This document shows positions 13,658 through 19,721 of a DNA stretch of 19,721 nucleotides, piece by piece. The position numbers were made by a program, and so were the translations under genes. Under the pieces are notes generated by a model that saw nothing but the letters and a program-made list of their open reading frames with translations, made no database searches and was not told where the DNA came from. Location of the stretch: assembly GCA_024681875.1 (NCBI GenBank), contig JAILAA010000098.1, positions 1 to 19,721 of the forward strand, in the 5' to 3' direction. This stretch comes from Prevotella sp. GTDB lineage: Bacteria; Bacteroidota; Bacteroidia; Bacteroidales; Bacteroidaceae. Every line of letters starts with the position of its first letter. Within the stretch, counting starts at the first letter, position 1.

Positions 13658-16600
13658 TTATTTCTTTGAAATTTTCCAGTAAACGACGGGCAGCATGGTG
13701 ACAACCATGATGAGCGAGCCGATGCCACCTGCGAAGATGGTGACGCCAACAGGCATCCAGAACGACGAGCCGGCAATGATCATCGGCACCACACCGACGG
13801 CAGTAGTGGCCGTAGTGAGGAAGATGGGCACCATGCGGCGCTTGCCGGCTTCGTAGGCAGCTTGCTTCACATCTACCTCTTTCTTCCTGAGGTCGTTGGC
13901 GTGCTCGAAGATGAGAATCTCGTTACGCATGATCATTCCCATCAGTGTGATGACGCCCATGATGGATGTCAGGCCCAGCGTGCGATTCATCAGACCGAGA
14001 CCGATGAGGGCGCCGGGTGCCATCAGTGCCAGTGCGACGATGCAGACGATGGTAATGGGGAACTTCTTGAAGTTGAAGAGCAGGAAGAAGAAGATGATGA
14101 CCATGGCGATGGCCACGCCGCCGATAATCTGCGGCATCATCTCGCCGTTGTACTCTATCTCACCGCCCACCTCGGTGCGCACGCCCGGCGGCAGCGGCAG
14201 CTCGTCCATCATCGTGGCGAGGCGCATCTCGATGGGTGCGGCATAGACGCCTTGCGCAAACTGGGCAGTGACCGTCATGCAGCGCTCGCCGCCGCGGTGC
14301 ATGATGCGGCTCTCGCTCCACTTCGGCGAGACGTTGGCCACCTGTCGCAGGGGAACGCTGGTGCTCGTGCCCTCTATCCCGCCTGACAGCATGGTGAGCG
14401 GCGTGGTGACGGGCAGATTCTCGATGTCGGAGAAAGACAGGGCGCTGGTGTCGCGCAGCACGATGGGCAGCGGGTAGTCGCCTTCCCACAACTGGCCCAC
14501 CGACAGGTCGCCGGTGGCGGTGCTGAGGGCGAGGGCTGCCGTGGTGCGGCTGATGCCCAGCTGTGCGGTGACAACGGGGTCGAGCTCGACGCTTACTACC
14601 GGATGGGGCTGCATGAAGTCGGTGTGCACCCACTCCAGTTCAGGCATCTGGCGCATCTGTGCCATCAGCTTCTCGGCCACGGCATGCAGCGAGTCGAGGT
14701 CTTCGCCATAGAAACGATACTCCAGCTCCGACACCTCAAGATAGTCGAGACGCTTGAAGCGGACATAGGCCTCAGGGAAATGCTCGCTCCACATGGGCTG
14801 ATACTTAGCCAGGAGGTCGAGCGTGGCCTGCTGCGACGTGGTGTTGACGATAAGTTGCGCGAAGTTCTTGCCGGCCATCTGCGGGGCGTAGCACACCATG
14901 AAGCGGGGCGAGGAGCAGCCGATGAACGAGGTGACGCTGGTGACACGCTTGTCCTCCGACAGCGACAGCCGGACGGAGTCGGCGAGCGCACTGGCGTCGG
15001 CGAAGCCCTTGCCGTCGGGCAGGAAAAACTCTACGGCAAACTGGTCGCGGTCGGCGTATGGGAATTGGCGCATCTTCAGGCTCGGCACGATGAGCAGCGA
15101 CAGCAGGATGATGCCGATGCCGCCGAGGATGGTCGCCCACGGATGGCGGAACGTGGCATTGAGGATGCGGTTGTAGGTGCTCTGTACAACTCTTGTGATG
15201 GCATTGCCGCCCGTCGTCTTCATCTTGTCGGGCTTGATGATGAGCACCTCAAGGAAAGGAATGACGGTGACGGCGAGGAAGAGCGACACCATCAGGTTGA
15301 TGGTGATGGTCCACGGGAAGTCGTGCAGCGCGTCGTGGCCGGCGCCTTTCATCGTCAGCAGCAGCGGGAAGAAGATGGCGCAGATGCACAGCGTGGCCAG
15401 CATCATCGGCATGAAATACTGTCGCGACGACTCCATGGCGGCATCTTTCGGCTTGTAGCCCTTGCCGAGATATTCCAAGTAGCCGTCAATGACCACGATG
15501 CTGTTGTCGACCACCATGCCGAGCACGACGATGAGCGCAGCCAGCGTGACGATGTTGAGCTCGATGCCCGCCAAGTACATGATGCCCACCGAAATGAAGG
15601 TGCTGAGCGGGATGGTGATGGCGGCGACGATGGCGCTGCGCAGCGGGAAGAGCACCATCATCACCACGATGATGATGACCATCGAGATGAGCAGGTCGCG
15701 CAAGAAATCGTAGACGCTTGTGGCCACCACTTTCGGCTGGTCGGCTATGCGGGTGAGCTTCACATCGTCGGGCAGCTCATCGGTGCGGAATTGGTCGAGC
15801 ACGCGGTCTACGTCTTTTCCATACTGCACAATGTTGTTGCCGGGTGTCATCTCGAGTGATAGCAGCACGCAGGGATGCCCGTCCTGCTCGATGTATCCGC
15901 CGCTGGTGTCGTATTCGCGGCGCACGGTGGCGATGTCGCGGACGCGGACCGTCTTGCCCGTGGCGGGGTCGCTGAACACGATGAGGTTCTCCACCTCCTC
16001 CTCGCTGTGCTGTGTGGGTTCGATGTGGATGGGCATCTGTTGCGTGGCAGTGTTGATGCTGCCGCTCATGGTCGTGAGGCCTTGCTGCTGCAGCTGGGCA
16101 AGCAGCATCTGCTGGCCGATGCCGTAGGCCTGCAGGCGCTGGCGGTCGATGTAGAGCGACAGCTGTTCCTGCTGCTCGCCGAAGCTGCGCACGTTGGCCA
16201 CAGACGGTATGCGGCGCAGACGGTCGCCCAGACGGTCGCAGTAGTCGTGCAACTCGCGGTAGCTGCGCTCAGGACTCTCGATGGCGATGAGCAGGGCCGA
16301 GGTGTTGCCGAAGTCGTCGTTGGCCACGAGGGCCAGTACGCCGGCAGGCAGCTGCTGCTTGAACAGGTTGAGGCCGTGCTTGATCTTGCTCCACACCCCG
16401 TCCTTGTTGTTCACATTGTCGTTCAAGTACACCTGCACAATGCACATTCCGTTCTGCGACGTCGTCGTGGTCTTTTCGCGACGCACCTCCTTGAACGTGA
16501 AGAGATAGCGCTCCAAGGGCTTGGCCACCTGTTCCTCCACCTCCTCGGCTGTGGCGCCCGGGTAGACGGCCACCACCACGCCCTGTCTGATGGTGAAGGC

Positions 16601-16723
16601 TGGGAACTCGTCTTTCGGCATCTCCTTCATGCCGAAGATGCCGATGCCCAGCAGGATGACAACCAGTAATATCGTGATAGGGTAGTGCTCCAACGGCCAG
16701 CGGAGCCAAGACATATGTTTCAT
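13658..16723 (-). CDS. RND-family efflux pump, inner-membrane permease
   Basis: This 1021-residue proton-driven pump of the AcrB/MexB superfamily has the usual size and layout. TM1 is at residues 13-32, followed by a large periplasmic porter loop (about 33-335), TM2-6 (about 335-500), a second periplasmic loop (about 560-860) and TM8-12. TM4 carries GMVVDNSIVVID with Asp406-Asn407, where AcrB has two Asp residues (407/408); Asp413 follows. A single Asp plus Asn is common in other RND branches, so the pump is probably active. It lies between the adaptor (22 bp upstream, across a heptamer repeat) and the TolC-like gene (3 bp downstream), forming a complete tripartite system. The substrate (drug, metabolite or metal) cannot be told. 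No frameshift or internal repeat insertion was seen. Confidence 0.95.
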   Translation of the reverse strand: MKHMSWLRWPLEHYPITILLVVILLGIGIFGMKEMPKDEFPAFTIRQGVVVAVYPGATAEEVEEQVAKPLERYLFTFKEVRREKTTTTSQNGMCIVQVYLNDNVNNKDGVWSKIKHGLNLFKQQLPAGVLALVANDDFGNTSALLIAIESPERSYRELHDYCDRLGDRLRRIPSVANVRSFGEQQEQLSLYIDRQRLQAYGIGQQMLLAQLQQQGLTTMSGSINTATQQMPIHIEPTQHSEEEVENLIVFSDPATGKTVRVRDIATVRREYDTSGGYIEQDGHPCVLLSLEMTPGNNIVQYGKDVDRVLDQFRTDELPDDVKLTRIADQPKVVATSVYDFLRDLLISMVIIIVVMMVLFPLRSAIVAAITIPLSTFISVGIMYLAGIELNIVTLAALIVVLGMVVDNSIVVIDGYLEYLGKGYKPKDAAMESSRQYFMPMMLATLCICAIFFPLLLTMKGAGHDALHDFPWTITINLMVSLFLAVTVIPFLEVLIIKPDKMKTTGGNAITRVVQSTYNRILNATFRHPWATILGGIGIILLSLLIVPSLKMRQFPYADRDQFAVEFFLPDGKGFADASALADSVRLSLSEDKRVTSVTSFIGCSSPRFMVCYAPQMAGKNFAQLIVNTTSQQATLDLLAKYQPMWSEHFPEAYVRFKRLDYLEVSELEYRFYGEDLDSLHAVAEKLMAQMRQMPELEWVHTDFMQPHPVVSVELDPVVTAQLGISRTTAALALSTATGDLSVGQLWEGDYPLPIVLRDTSALSFSDIENLPVTTPLTMLSGGIEGTSTSVPLRQVANVSPKWSESRIMHRGGERCMTVTAQFAQGVYAAPIEMRLATMMDELPLPPGVRTEVGGEIEYNGEMMPQIIGGVAIAMVIIFFFLLFNFKKFPITIVCIVALALMAPGALIGLGLMNRTLGLTSIMGVITLMGMIMRNEILIFEHANDLRKKEVDVKQAAYEAGKRRMVPIFLTTATTAVGVVPMIIAGSSFWMPVGVTIFAGGIGSLIMVVTMLPVVYWKISKK

Positions 16724-16748
16724 TTACTAATTTTCGATTTTCGATTTA
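16724..16748 (-). repeat. Heptamer-like repeat between adaptor and pump genes
   Basis: On the coding strand the junction reads TTAAATC, GAAAATC, GAAAATT, AGTAA, then ATG. The period is 7 bp, the adaptor stop codon TAA overlaps the first unit, and the pump start follows directly. The run is short, so the repeat call is moderate. Confidence 0.45.
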
Positions 16749-17768
16749 ATACACCACGCGGGTGCCTTCACTCAGTTTCTGATACCCCTCGGTCACTACA
16801 CACTCACCATTCTCGATGCCACTGCTGATGACAATGCGGTTGCCCTGGGTCTCGCCCGTAGTCACCGCGGTGCGGTGGGCCGTACTGTCGTTGGCCACCG
16901 TCCATACGAAGAGCGAGCCGTCAGCCCTGCGCTGCACTGCTGTGACAGGTATTAAGACATCCCCTCCTTGGGCGGGGCTTGGGGAGGCTTTTATCTGAAC
17001 CGAGGCCACCATGCCAGGCAGCAGTTGCTTATCCCTGTTTGTTACATTGATGCGGATGTCATAGGTGTGCGTCAGGGCATCGGCAATCACGCCCTTCTCT
17101 ATCCTGCCGCCCTCGAAGGTGCCGTCGATGGCTTCCACCTTAATAATAGAAGATGTGTTTGGACTGATGCTGCTGATTTCTGTCTCGGGGATGCTGACCT
17201 TCACCTTCACGCTGCTGATGTCGAAGATGGACACCACGGCCTGCGAGGGCATGGCCGTCTCGCCGGCGCCGACGTACTTGCGCCCGATGATGCCGCTCAC
17301 GGGGGCCACCAACCGGCAGTCGGCCAGGTTCTTCTTCGCCACTGCAAGCTGCGACTTCGCCTGTGCCACCTTGCTCTGAATCTCCACCCATTGCACCTCG
17401 GGCAGCGAGCCTGCATCGTGCAGCATCGTGTATCTTTCCAACGCGTCGTTGGCCTGCGCCATGGCGGCTTCAGCGCCACTGAGTAGGTTGCGTGCCTGCG
17501 TGTCGTCCATTTCGGCGATGAGTTGTCCGCGGCTCACGGCCTGTCCCTCGCTTACCAGGACACGGCGTACCACACCCATGCCTGTAAAGCTGACGGCCGT
17601 AGCCTCACCCTCCTCAACAGTGCCCACGTAGGTCTGTCTGTCGGTGCTGGCCGACGATGAAACGACCTCAGTCTCTACCCTTGTGGGAGCCTTTTTCTTC
17701 TGCTTCTCTTTCTGTGCGCAACTGCTGACAAAAATAATCATCAGCAGCATCAAAATGTACTTTTTCAT
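16746..17768 (-). CDS. RND efflux periplasmic adaptor (membrane fusion protein), lipoprotein
   Basis: This 340-residue adaptor links the RND pump to the TolC-like channel. Residues 1-16 are a lipoprotein signal with lipobox VSSC, so Cys17 is probably lipidated. A biotinyl-lipoyl-like segment, including GQAVSRGQLIAEMD, flanks a helical hairpin (about residues 85-145), followed by a beta-barrel stretch (VKVKVSIPETEISSI) and a membrane-proximal domain. The stretch SPSPAQGG (residues 262-269) is encoded by a GC-rich palindrome and looks inserted. The frame is open upstream to 17984, but ATG 17768 directly precedes the lipoprotein signal, and the upstream part overlaps the regulator's promoter, so the longer form is rejected. 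It is the first gene of the operon, divergent from the AraC-family gene. Confidence 0.92.
   Translation of the reverse strand: MKKYILMLLMIIFVSSCAQKEKQKKKAPTRVETEVVSSSASTDRQTYVGTVEEGEATAVSFTGMGVVRRVLVSEGQAVSRGQLIAEMDDTQARNLLSGAEAAMAQANDALERYTMLHDAGSLPEVQWVEIQSKVAQAKSQLAVAKKNLADCRLVAPVSGIIGRKYVGAGETAMPSQAVVSIFDISSVKVKVSIPETEISSISPNTSSIIKVEAIDGTFEGGRIEKGVIADALTHTYDIRINVTNRDKQLLPGMVASVQIKASPSPAQGGDVLIPVTAVQRRADGSLFVWTVANDSTAHRTAVTTGETQGNRIVISSGIENGECVVTEGYQKLSEGTRVVY
16961..16987 (-). repeat. GC-rich palindromic insertion in the adaptor gene
   Basis: CCTCC (16963-16967) is complementary to GGAGG (16983-16987), with a GC-rich loop of 15 bp. On the coding strand it is read in frame as SPSPAQGG. 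Composition and protein output resemble the two insertions in the TolC-like gene of the same operon; the stem is the weakest of the group. Confidence 0.4.
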
Positions 17769-17791
17769 CACTTGATTGTTTGATTTGAATG

Positions 17792-17799
17792 CAAAATTA
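17792..17799 (-). promoter_or_regulatory. Probable -7 box of the efflux operon promoter
   Basis: On the minus strand TAATTTTG, followed by C, matches TAnnTTTG and lies 23 bp before the adaptor start codon at 17768. No TTTG lies at 19-21 bp upstream (the nearest is 26 bp away), so the promoter may need an activator, which would fit the divergent AraC-family gene. Confidence 0.4.
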
Positions 17800-17892
17800 T
17801 CCATTTTTTCCTTTTTGTCGATGTCCAAAATAGCCGATTTTTTAATTATTTTTACTCCTAAACGTATAATCGACAATAAAATGATACAATTT

Positions 17893-17907
17893 GAACATAA
17901 TTTGTTC
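17893..17907. promoter_or_regulatory. Candidate operator, inverted repeat GAACA-N5-TGTTC
   Basis: The perfect inverted repeat GAACA TAATT TGTTC lies 11 bp upstream of the -7 box of the regulator gene. It overlaps two direct copies of AATTTG, at 17888-17893 and 17899-17904, exactly 11 bp apart. It takes the place expected for the -33 box, so a bound protein could repress or replace normal promoter recognition. Binding by the adjacent AraC-family protein is inferred only from position. Confidence 0.35.
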
Positions 17908-17918
17908 TGCAAAATGCG

Positions 17919-17926
17919 TATCTTTG
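17919..17926 (+). promoter_or_regulatory. -7 box of the AraC-family gene
   Basis: TATCTTTG followed by C matches the -7 consensus exactly. No TTTG occurs 19-21 bp upstream; copies at 17901-17904 and 17890-17893 are 14 and 25 bp away. ATG 17935 begins only 9 bp after the box, so the message would be leaderless or nearly so. Confidence 0.5.
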
Positions 17927-17934
17927 CACACACT

Positions 17935-18855
17935 ATGCAACAAGAAGAGGTAACAATCCAAACGCTAACCGATAATGAGGACATTCATGTCGGTTATTCC
18001 GACAACGACATTGTCATCATCGATAGCATCCAGAAGTTTGCCGAGGTCAGTGCCGCTCATGTGGCCATGAACGCCATCGCCATCTGCACGCAAGGCAAGG
18101 TGCAGGGTAAGCTGAACAGCCAGCAGATCATTCTGCATAAAAACCAGGTGGCCATTATCCCCCAGAGTGTGATAGTGACCGACTTGATGGTCAGTCCAGA
18201 TTTCGACCTCAAGGCTATGTTCCTGACCAATCGCATCCTGCAGAGCTTCCTCCGCGAGAAAATGAACGTATGGAACGATATCGTCTATGTGCGCCGCCTG
18301 CATATCGTTACTTTGGAAGATATTGATCTTCAGTTCTATACCAATTTCTACGAGATGCTCAGAATGTGTTACGACAAGCGCATTGACTATCCATTCCGTA
18401 GCGAAGTCATCCAGTCGCTTCTGCGTGCTGCCATCCTTGCACTTTTTGGTGCTCTGAAGCAGAGGGTCCTTTCCGATGACCACCTGCTTGGCATGGCCAC
18501 TTCAGCCAACCATTTCCAGCGCTTCCTCAATTTGTTGCATACTGTCGATGTGAAGCGTCGGCCGGTGGAGTGGTATGCCTCTGAGCTCTGCATCTCGCCC
18601 AAATACCTCTCTGTCCTCTGCAAGAAACAATCGGGCAAGACCGCCAACGAGTGGATTCGCGAGCAGGTGCTGGAAGATGTCCGCTACTACCTGCAGCAGA
18701 CTGAACTGAGCATGAAGCAGATTTGTGACCGTATGGGCTTTCCTAACCCCTCTTTCTTTGGCAAGTACGTGAAGCTTTATTATGGTATGACTCCCATGCA
18801 GTTTCGTTGCAGGGGACTTGCCTCTGATGAGTGTCGTTTTTCTTTACAAAAGTGA
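17935..18855 (+). CDS. AraC-family transcriptional regulator, probably of the efflux operon
   Basis: This 306-residue cytoplasmic regulator has an N-terminal cupin-like sensing domain (about residues 15-170, including VQGKLNSQQIILHKNQVAII) and a C-terminal AraC/XylS double helix-turn-helix (about 210-295). The first helix-turn-helix contains ASELCISPKYLSVLCKKQSG, the second MKQICDRMGFPNPSFFGKYV, and the family ending YYGMTPMQFR is present. The frame is open back to 17776, but that part holds the promoter (TATCTTTGC at 17919-17927) and AT-rich DNA; ATG 17935 is the first start after it. The gene is divergent from the adaptor gene with 166 bp between them, the usual arrangement for a local regulator of an RND operon. 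The inducer is unknown. Confidence 0.9.
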   Translation: MQQEEVTIQTLTDNEDIHVGYSDNDIVIIDSIQKFAEVSAAHVAMNAIAICTQGKVQGKLNSQQIILHKNQVAIIPQSVIVTDLMVSPDFDLKAMFLTNRILQSFLREKMNVWNDIVYVRRLHIVTLEDIDLQFYTNFYEMLRMCYDKRIDYPFRSEVIQSLLRAAILALFGALKQRVLSDDHLLGMATSANHFQRFLNLLHTVDVKRRPVEWYASELCISPKYLSVLCKKQSGKTANEWIREQVLEDVRYYLQQTELSMKQICDRMGFPNPSFFGKYVKLYYGMTPMQFRCRGLASDECRFSLQK

Positions 18856-18940
18856 TGCTGAACGAGAAGTTGGTAATAAAACTAGAGAAGGCTATCTTCG
18901 ACCAGCGTCCATTGAAGTCGCAAAAGTGCCGAAATTGGGG

Positions 18941-18978
18941 CCTTAACGTAAGGTGTAAGGATGTAAGGATGTAAGGAT
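18941..18978. repeat. Tandem GTAAGGAT repeat with small palindrome
   Basis: GTAAGGT (18948-18954) is followed by three exact copies of GTAAGGAT (18955-18978). The left end also forms the palindrome CCTTA-ACG-TAAGG (18941-18953). It lies downstream of the AraC-family gene and just beyond the terminator of the opposing unit. The 204-bp stretch from 18856 to 19059 holds only this repeat and that terminator; I see no gene there. Confidence 0.6.
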
Positions 18979-18994
18979 GACTCATATTTAACCT

Positions 18995-19030
18995 AAAAAA
19001 CGGGCGCGTGCTATCACAGCAGGCGTCCGT
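18995..19030 (-). terminator. Intrinsic terminator of the HU-like/smalltalk-like unit
   Basis: On the minus strand ACGGACGC (plus 19030-19023) pairs with GCGCCCGT (plus 19007-19000) with one mismatch, and an inner TGCT/AGCA stem is possible. A run of T follows (plus A 18995-19000). It ends transcription 30 nt after the stop of the small gene. Confidence 0.65.
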
Positions 19031-19059
19031 TTCCATGAAGACAGAAATCAGCAGTATTG

Positions 19060-19200
19060 TCAGAAAACAGGTCCGAAGCCCATGCAGCTGGTGGTGGTCA
19101 GGGCGGTGATGGCTGCCGTCAGCATGGCCACGATTACCTCGACGGCCTTGCGTTTGACAGCCTTCCACACAACCTTACCAACGTTGTTAAGCACGTTCAT
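19060..19200 (-). CDS. Micro-protein, 46 residues, resembling Bacteroidota 'smalltalk' proteins
   Basis: This short gene encodes MNVLNNVGKVVWKAVKRK, then a hydrophobic stretch (about residues 19-37, VEVIVAMLTAAITALTTT), then SCMGFGPVF and TGA. The basic start, single hydrophobic segment and T-T-S-C ending fit what I recall of the smalltalk family, small proteins often found beside HU-like DNA-binding proteins in Bacteroidota; this is a match from memory, not a search. A small membrane-inserted peptide or a very short lipoprotein (TTSC resembles a lipobox) are both possible. It begins 19 bp after the HU-like stop codon, has a perfect Shine-Dalgarno-like sequence, and is followed by an intrinsic terminator. 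No function is established. Confidence 0.7.
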   Translation of the reverse strand: MNVLNNVGKVVWKAVKRKAVEVIVAMLTAAITALTTTSCMGFGPVF

Positions 19201-19208
19201 GCCTCACC

Positions 19209-19216
19209 CTCCTTTC
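19209..19216 (-). promoter_or_regulatory. Strong Shine-Dalgarno sequence before the micro-protein gene
   Basis: AAAGGAGG on the minus strand ends 8 nt before the next ATG block (spacer GTGAGGC of 7-8 nt, start codon at 19200). The other genes here have A-rich upstream regions without such a site, as usual for Bacteroidota, so this site is unusual and supports the small gene being real. Confidence 0.65.
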
Positions 19217-19219
19217 AGT

Positions 19220-19721
19220 TTAAGGGTTCACCACAGGCTCGGTGTTGCCGCCGCCGCTGCCGCTGCCGCCGGTGGTGGCCAGGTACTCGCCCTTGCGGCT
19301 GGAGAGGGTGGCCTCGCCGTTCTTGATGCGCTGAGCCAGAGAGGTGTAGCCAATCTGGGCGGCTGCCGTCATCAGCTTGGGCACGGCCTTGCCCGTGGGA
19401 CGGCACTGCATACGCACGGACTTGATGTTGCCAGCGCCATGGCCCGTCGTGTCAATCGACAGGTCGAAGGTCTCCACGTCGTTGGCGGGGTTGGCGCTGA
19501 TGGCGGGACGGAAGATGCACAGGTTGTCAATCTTCACCGGGGTGCCGCCCAGCACCAGCTCGCGCGTGCACTTGGCAATAGCCTTCAGCACGCCGTGGAT
19601 GACGTCAGCGGTGTAAGGTGAGCCGTGCTCAGCGATGTGGTCGGCCAACTCGTCGATGCCAATCATCTTGTTGGCCTTCACGCGGGCGTACACCTTGCCC
19701 AGGTTCTCGTCGCCCTGGCGC
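19220..19721 (-). CDS. HU-like DNA-binding protein, 5' end outside the window
   Basis: The reading frame is open to the window edge and the true start lies beyond it. The visible part begins RQGDENLGKVYARVKANK, earlier than the GTG at 19693, and this matches the family N-terminal region, so that GTG is not the start. About 166 residues are visible. The segment IDELADHIAEHGSPYTADVIHGVLKAI and LGGTPVKIDNLCIFRPAI correspond to the HU/IHF-like fold of the Bacteroidota HU-CCDC81-type proteins. The tail is rich in Gly and Ser (GGSGSGGGNTEPVVNP), a common feature of this group. Such proteins probably bind DNA; their biological role is poorly known. The micro-protein gene follows 19 bp downstream in the same unit. 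Local GC content appears higher than in the intergenic DNA around it. Confidence 0.82.
   Translation of the reverse strand, partial: RQGDENLGKVYARVKANKMIGIDELADHIAEHGSPYTADVIHGVLKAIAKCTRELVLGGTPVKIDNLCIFRPAISANPANDVETFDLSIDTTGHGAGNIKSVRMQCRPTGKAVPKLMTAAAQIGYTSLAQRIKNGEATLSSRKGEYLATTGGSGSGGGNTEPVVNP

Noticed and set aside
15500..15515. Loss of the second Asp in TM4 of the RND pump (Asp406-Asn407) as a sign of inactivity
   Set aside because: VDN in place of VDD is common in working RND branches, so it is not a notable defect.
14603..15859. Long open frame (418 codons) antisense to the RND pump
   Set aside because: The translation is very rich in His, Asp, Glu and Arg with no domain pattern, as expected from the complement of membrane-protein codons.
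17776..17934. N-terminal extension of the AraC-family protein
   Set aside because: The region holds the promoter and operator-like repeats, and the translation (MFDLNAKLS...) is unlike the family.
17769..17984. N-terminal extension of the adaptor protein
   Set aside because: A perfect lipoprotein signal starts at 17768, and the extension overlaps the divergent regulator and its promoter.
18743..19168. Open frame of 141 codons on the minus strand between the HU-like unit and the regulator
   Set aside because: It crosses the intrinsic terminator, the GTAAGGAT repeat and the end of the AraC-family gene, and overlaps the better supported micro-protein in another frame.

Overview
The window looks like chromosomal DNA from a Bacteroidales bacterium, most likely a Prevotella-type genus. 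The support is promoters of the Bacteroidota kind (TTTG, about 20 bp, TAnnTTTG), almost no Shine-Dalgarno sequences, and protein types typical of the group: sensor kinases with a periplasmic binding domain, a Bacteroidales-type HI0933 flavoprotein, and an HU-like protein followed by a 'smalltalk'-like micro-protein. No rRNA, tRNA, CRISPR array or intact insertion sequence was seen. The genus is an inference.

Layout. Positions 1-540 hold no convincing protein gene. They carry a leftward promoter with an array of CGCCAAAAAT boxes, a strong hairpin/terminator that could end a small RNA, a 77-bp GC-rich palindrome, and the promoter of the first gene. Rightward genes follow: a secreted SGNH/GDSL hydrolase (541-1227); two tandem paralogous membrane sensor histidine kinases (1258-4083 and 4090-6846), the first with Tyr in place of the phospho-acceptor His; an HI0933/BaiN-like flavoprotein (6896-8089); a sirtuin without the zinc cysteines (8166-8861); greA (9027-9494) behind a leader with an intrinsic terminator; a HIT-family hydrolase (9525-9926); purN (9949-10515); and a secreted glycoside hydrolase family 9 enzyme (10546-12249).

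From 17768 down to 12278 an RND efflux operon runs leftward: lipoprotein adaptor, inner-membrane pump, TolC-like outer-membrane channel. A divergent AraC-family regulator (17935-18855) shares its promoter region and probably controls it. At the right edge a leftward unit holds a 5'-truncated HU-like DNA-binding protein and a 46-residue smalltalk-like protein (19060-19200) with a very good Shine-Dalgarno sequence, ended by an intrinsic terminator.

Two repeat systems cut across this ordinary gene set. First, short AT-rich tandem repeats with a 7-bp period bridge the stop codon of one gene and the start codon of the next at four junctions, and one such array lies inside the coding region of the first kinase. 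Second, small GC-rich palindromes occur upstream of the hydrolase gene and, kept in frame, inside the TolC-like and adaptor genes. These repeats, the His-less kinase beside a normal one, the terminator in the greA leader and the micro-protein with its Shine-Dalgarno are the parts most worth a second look.
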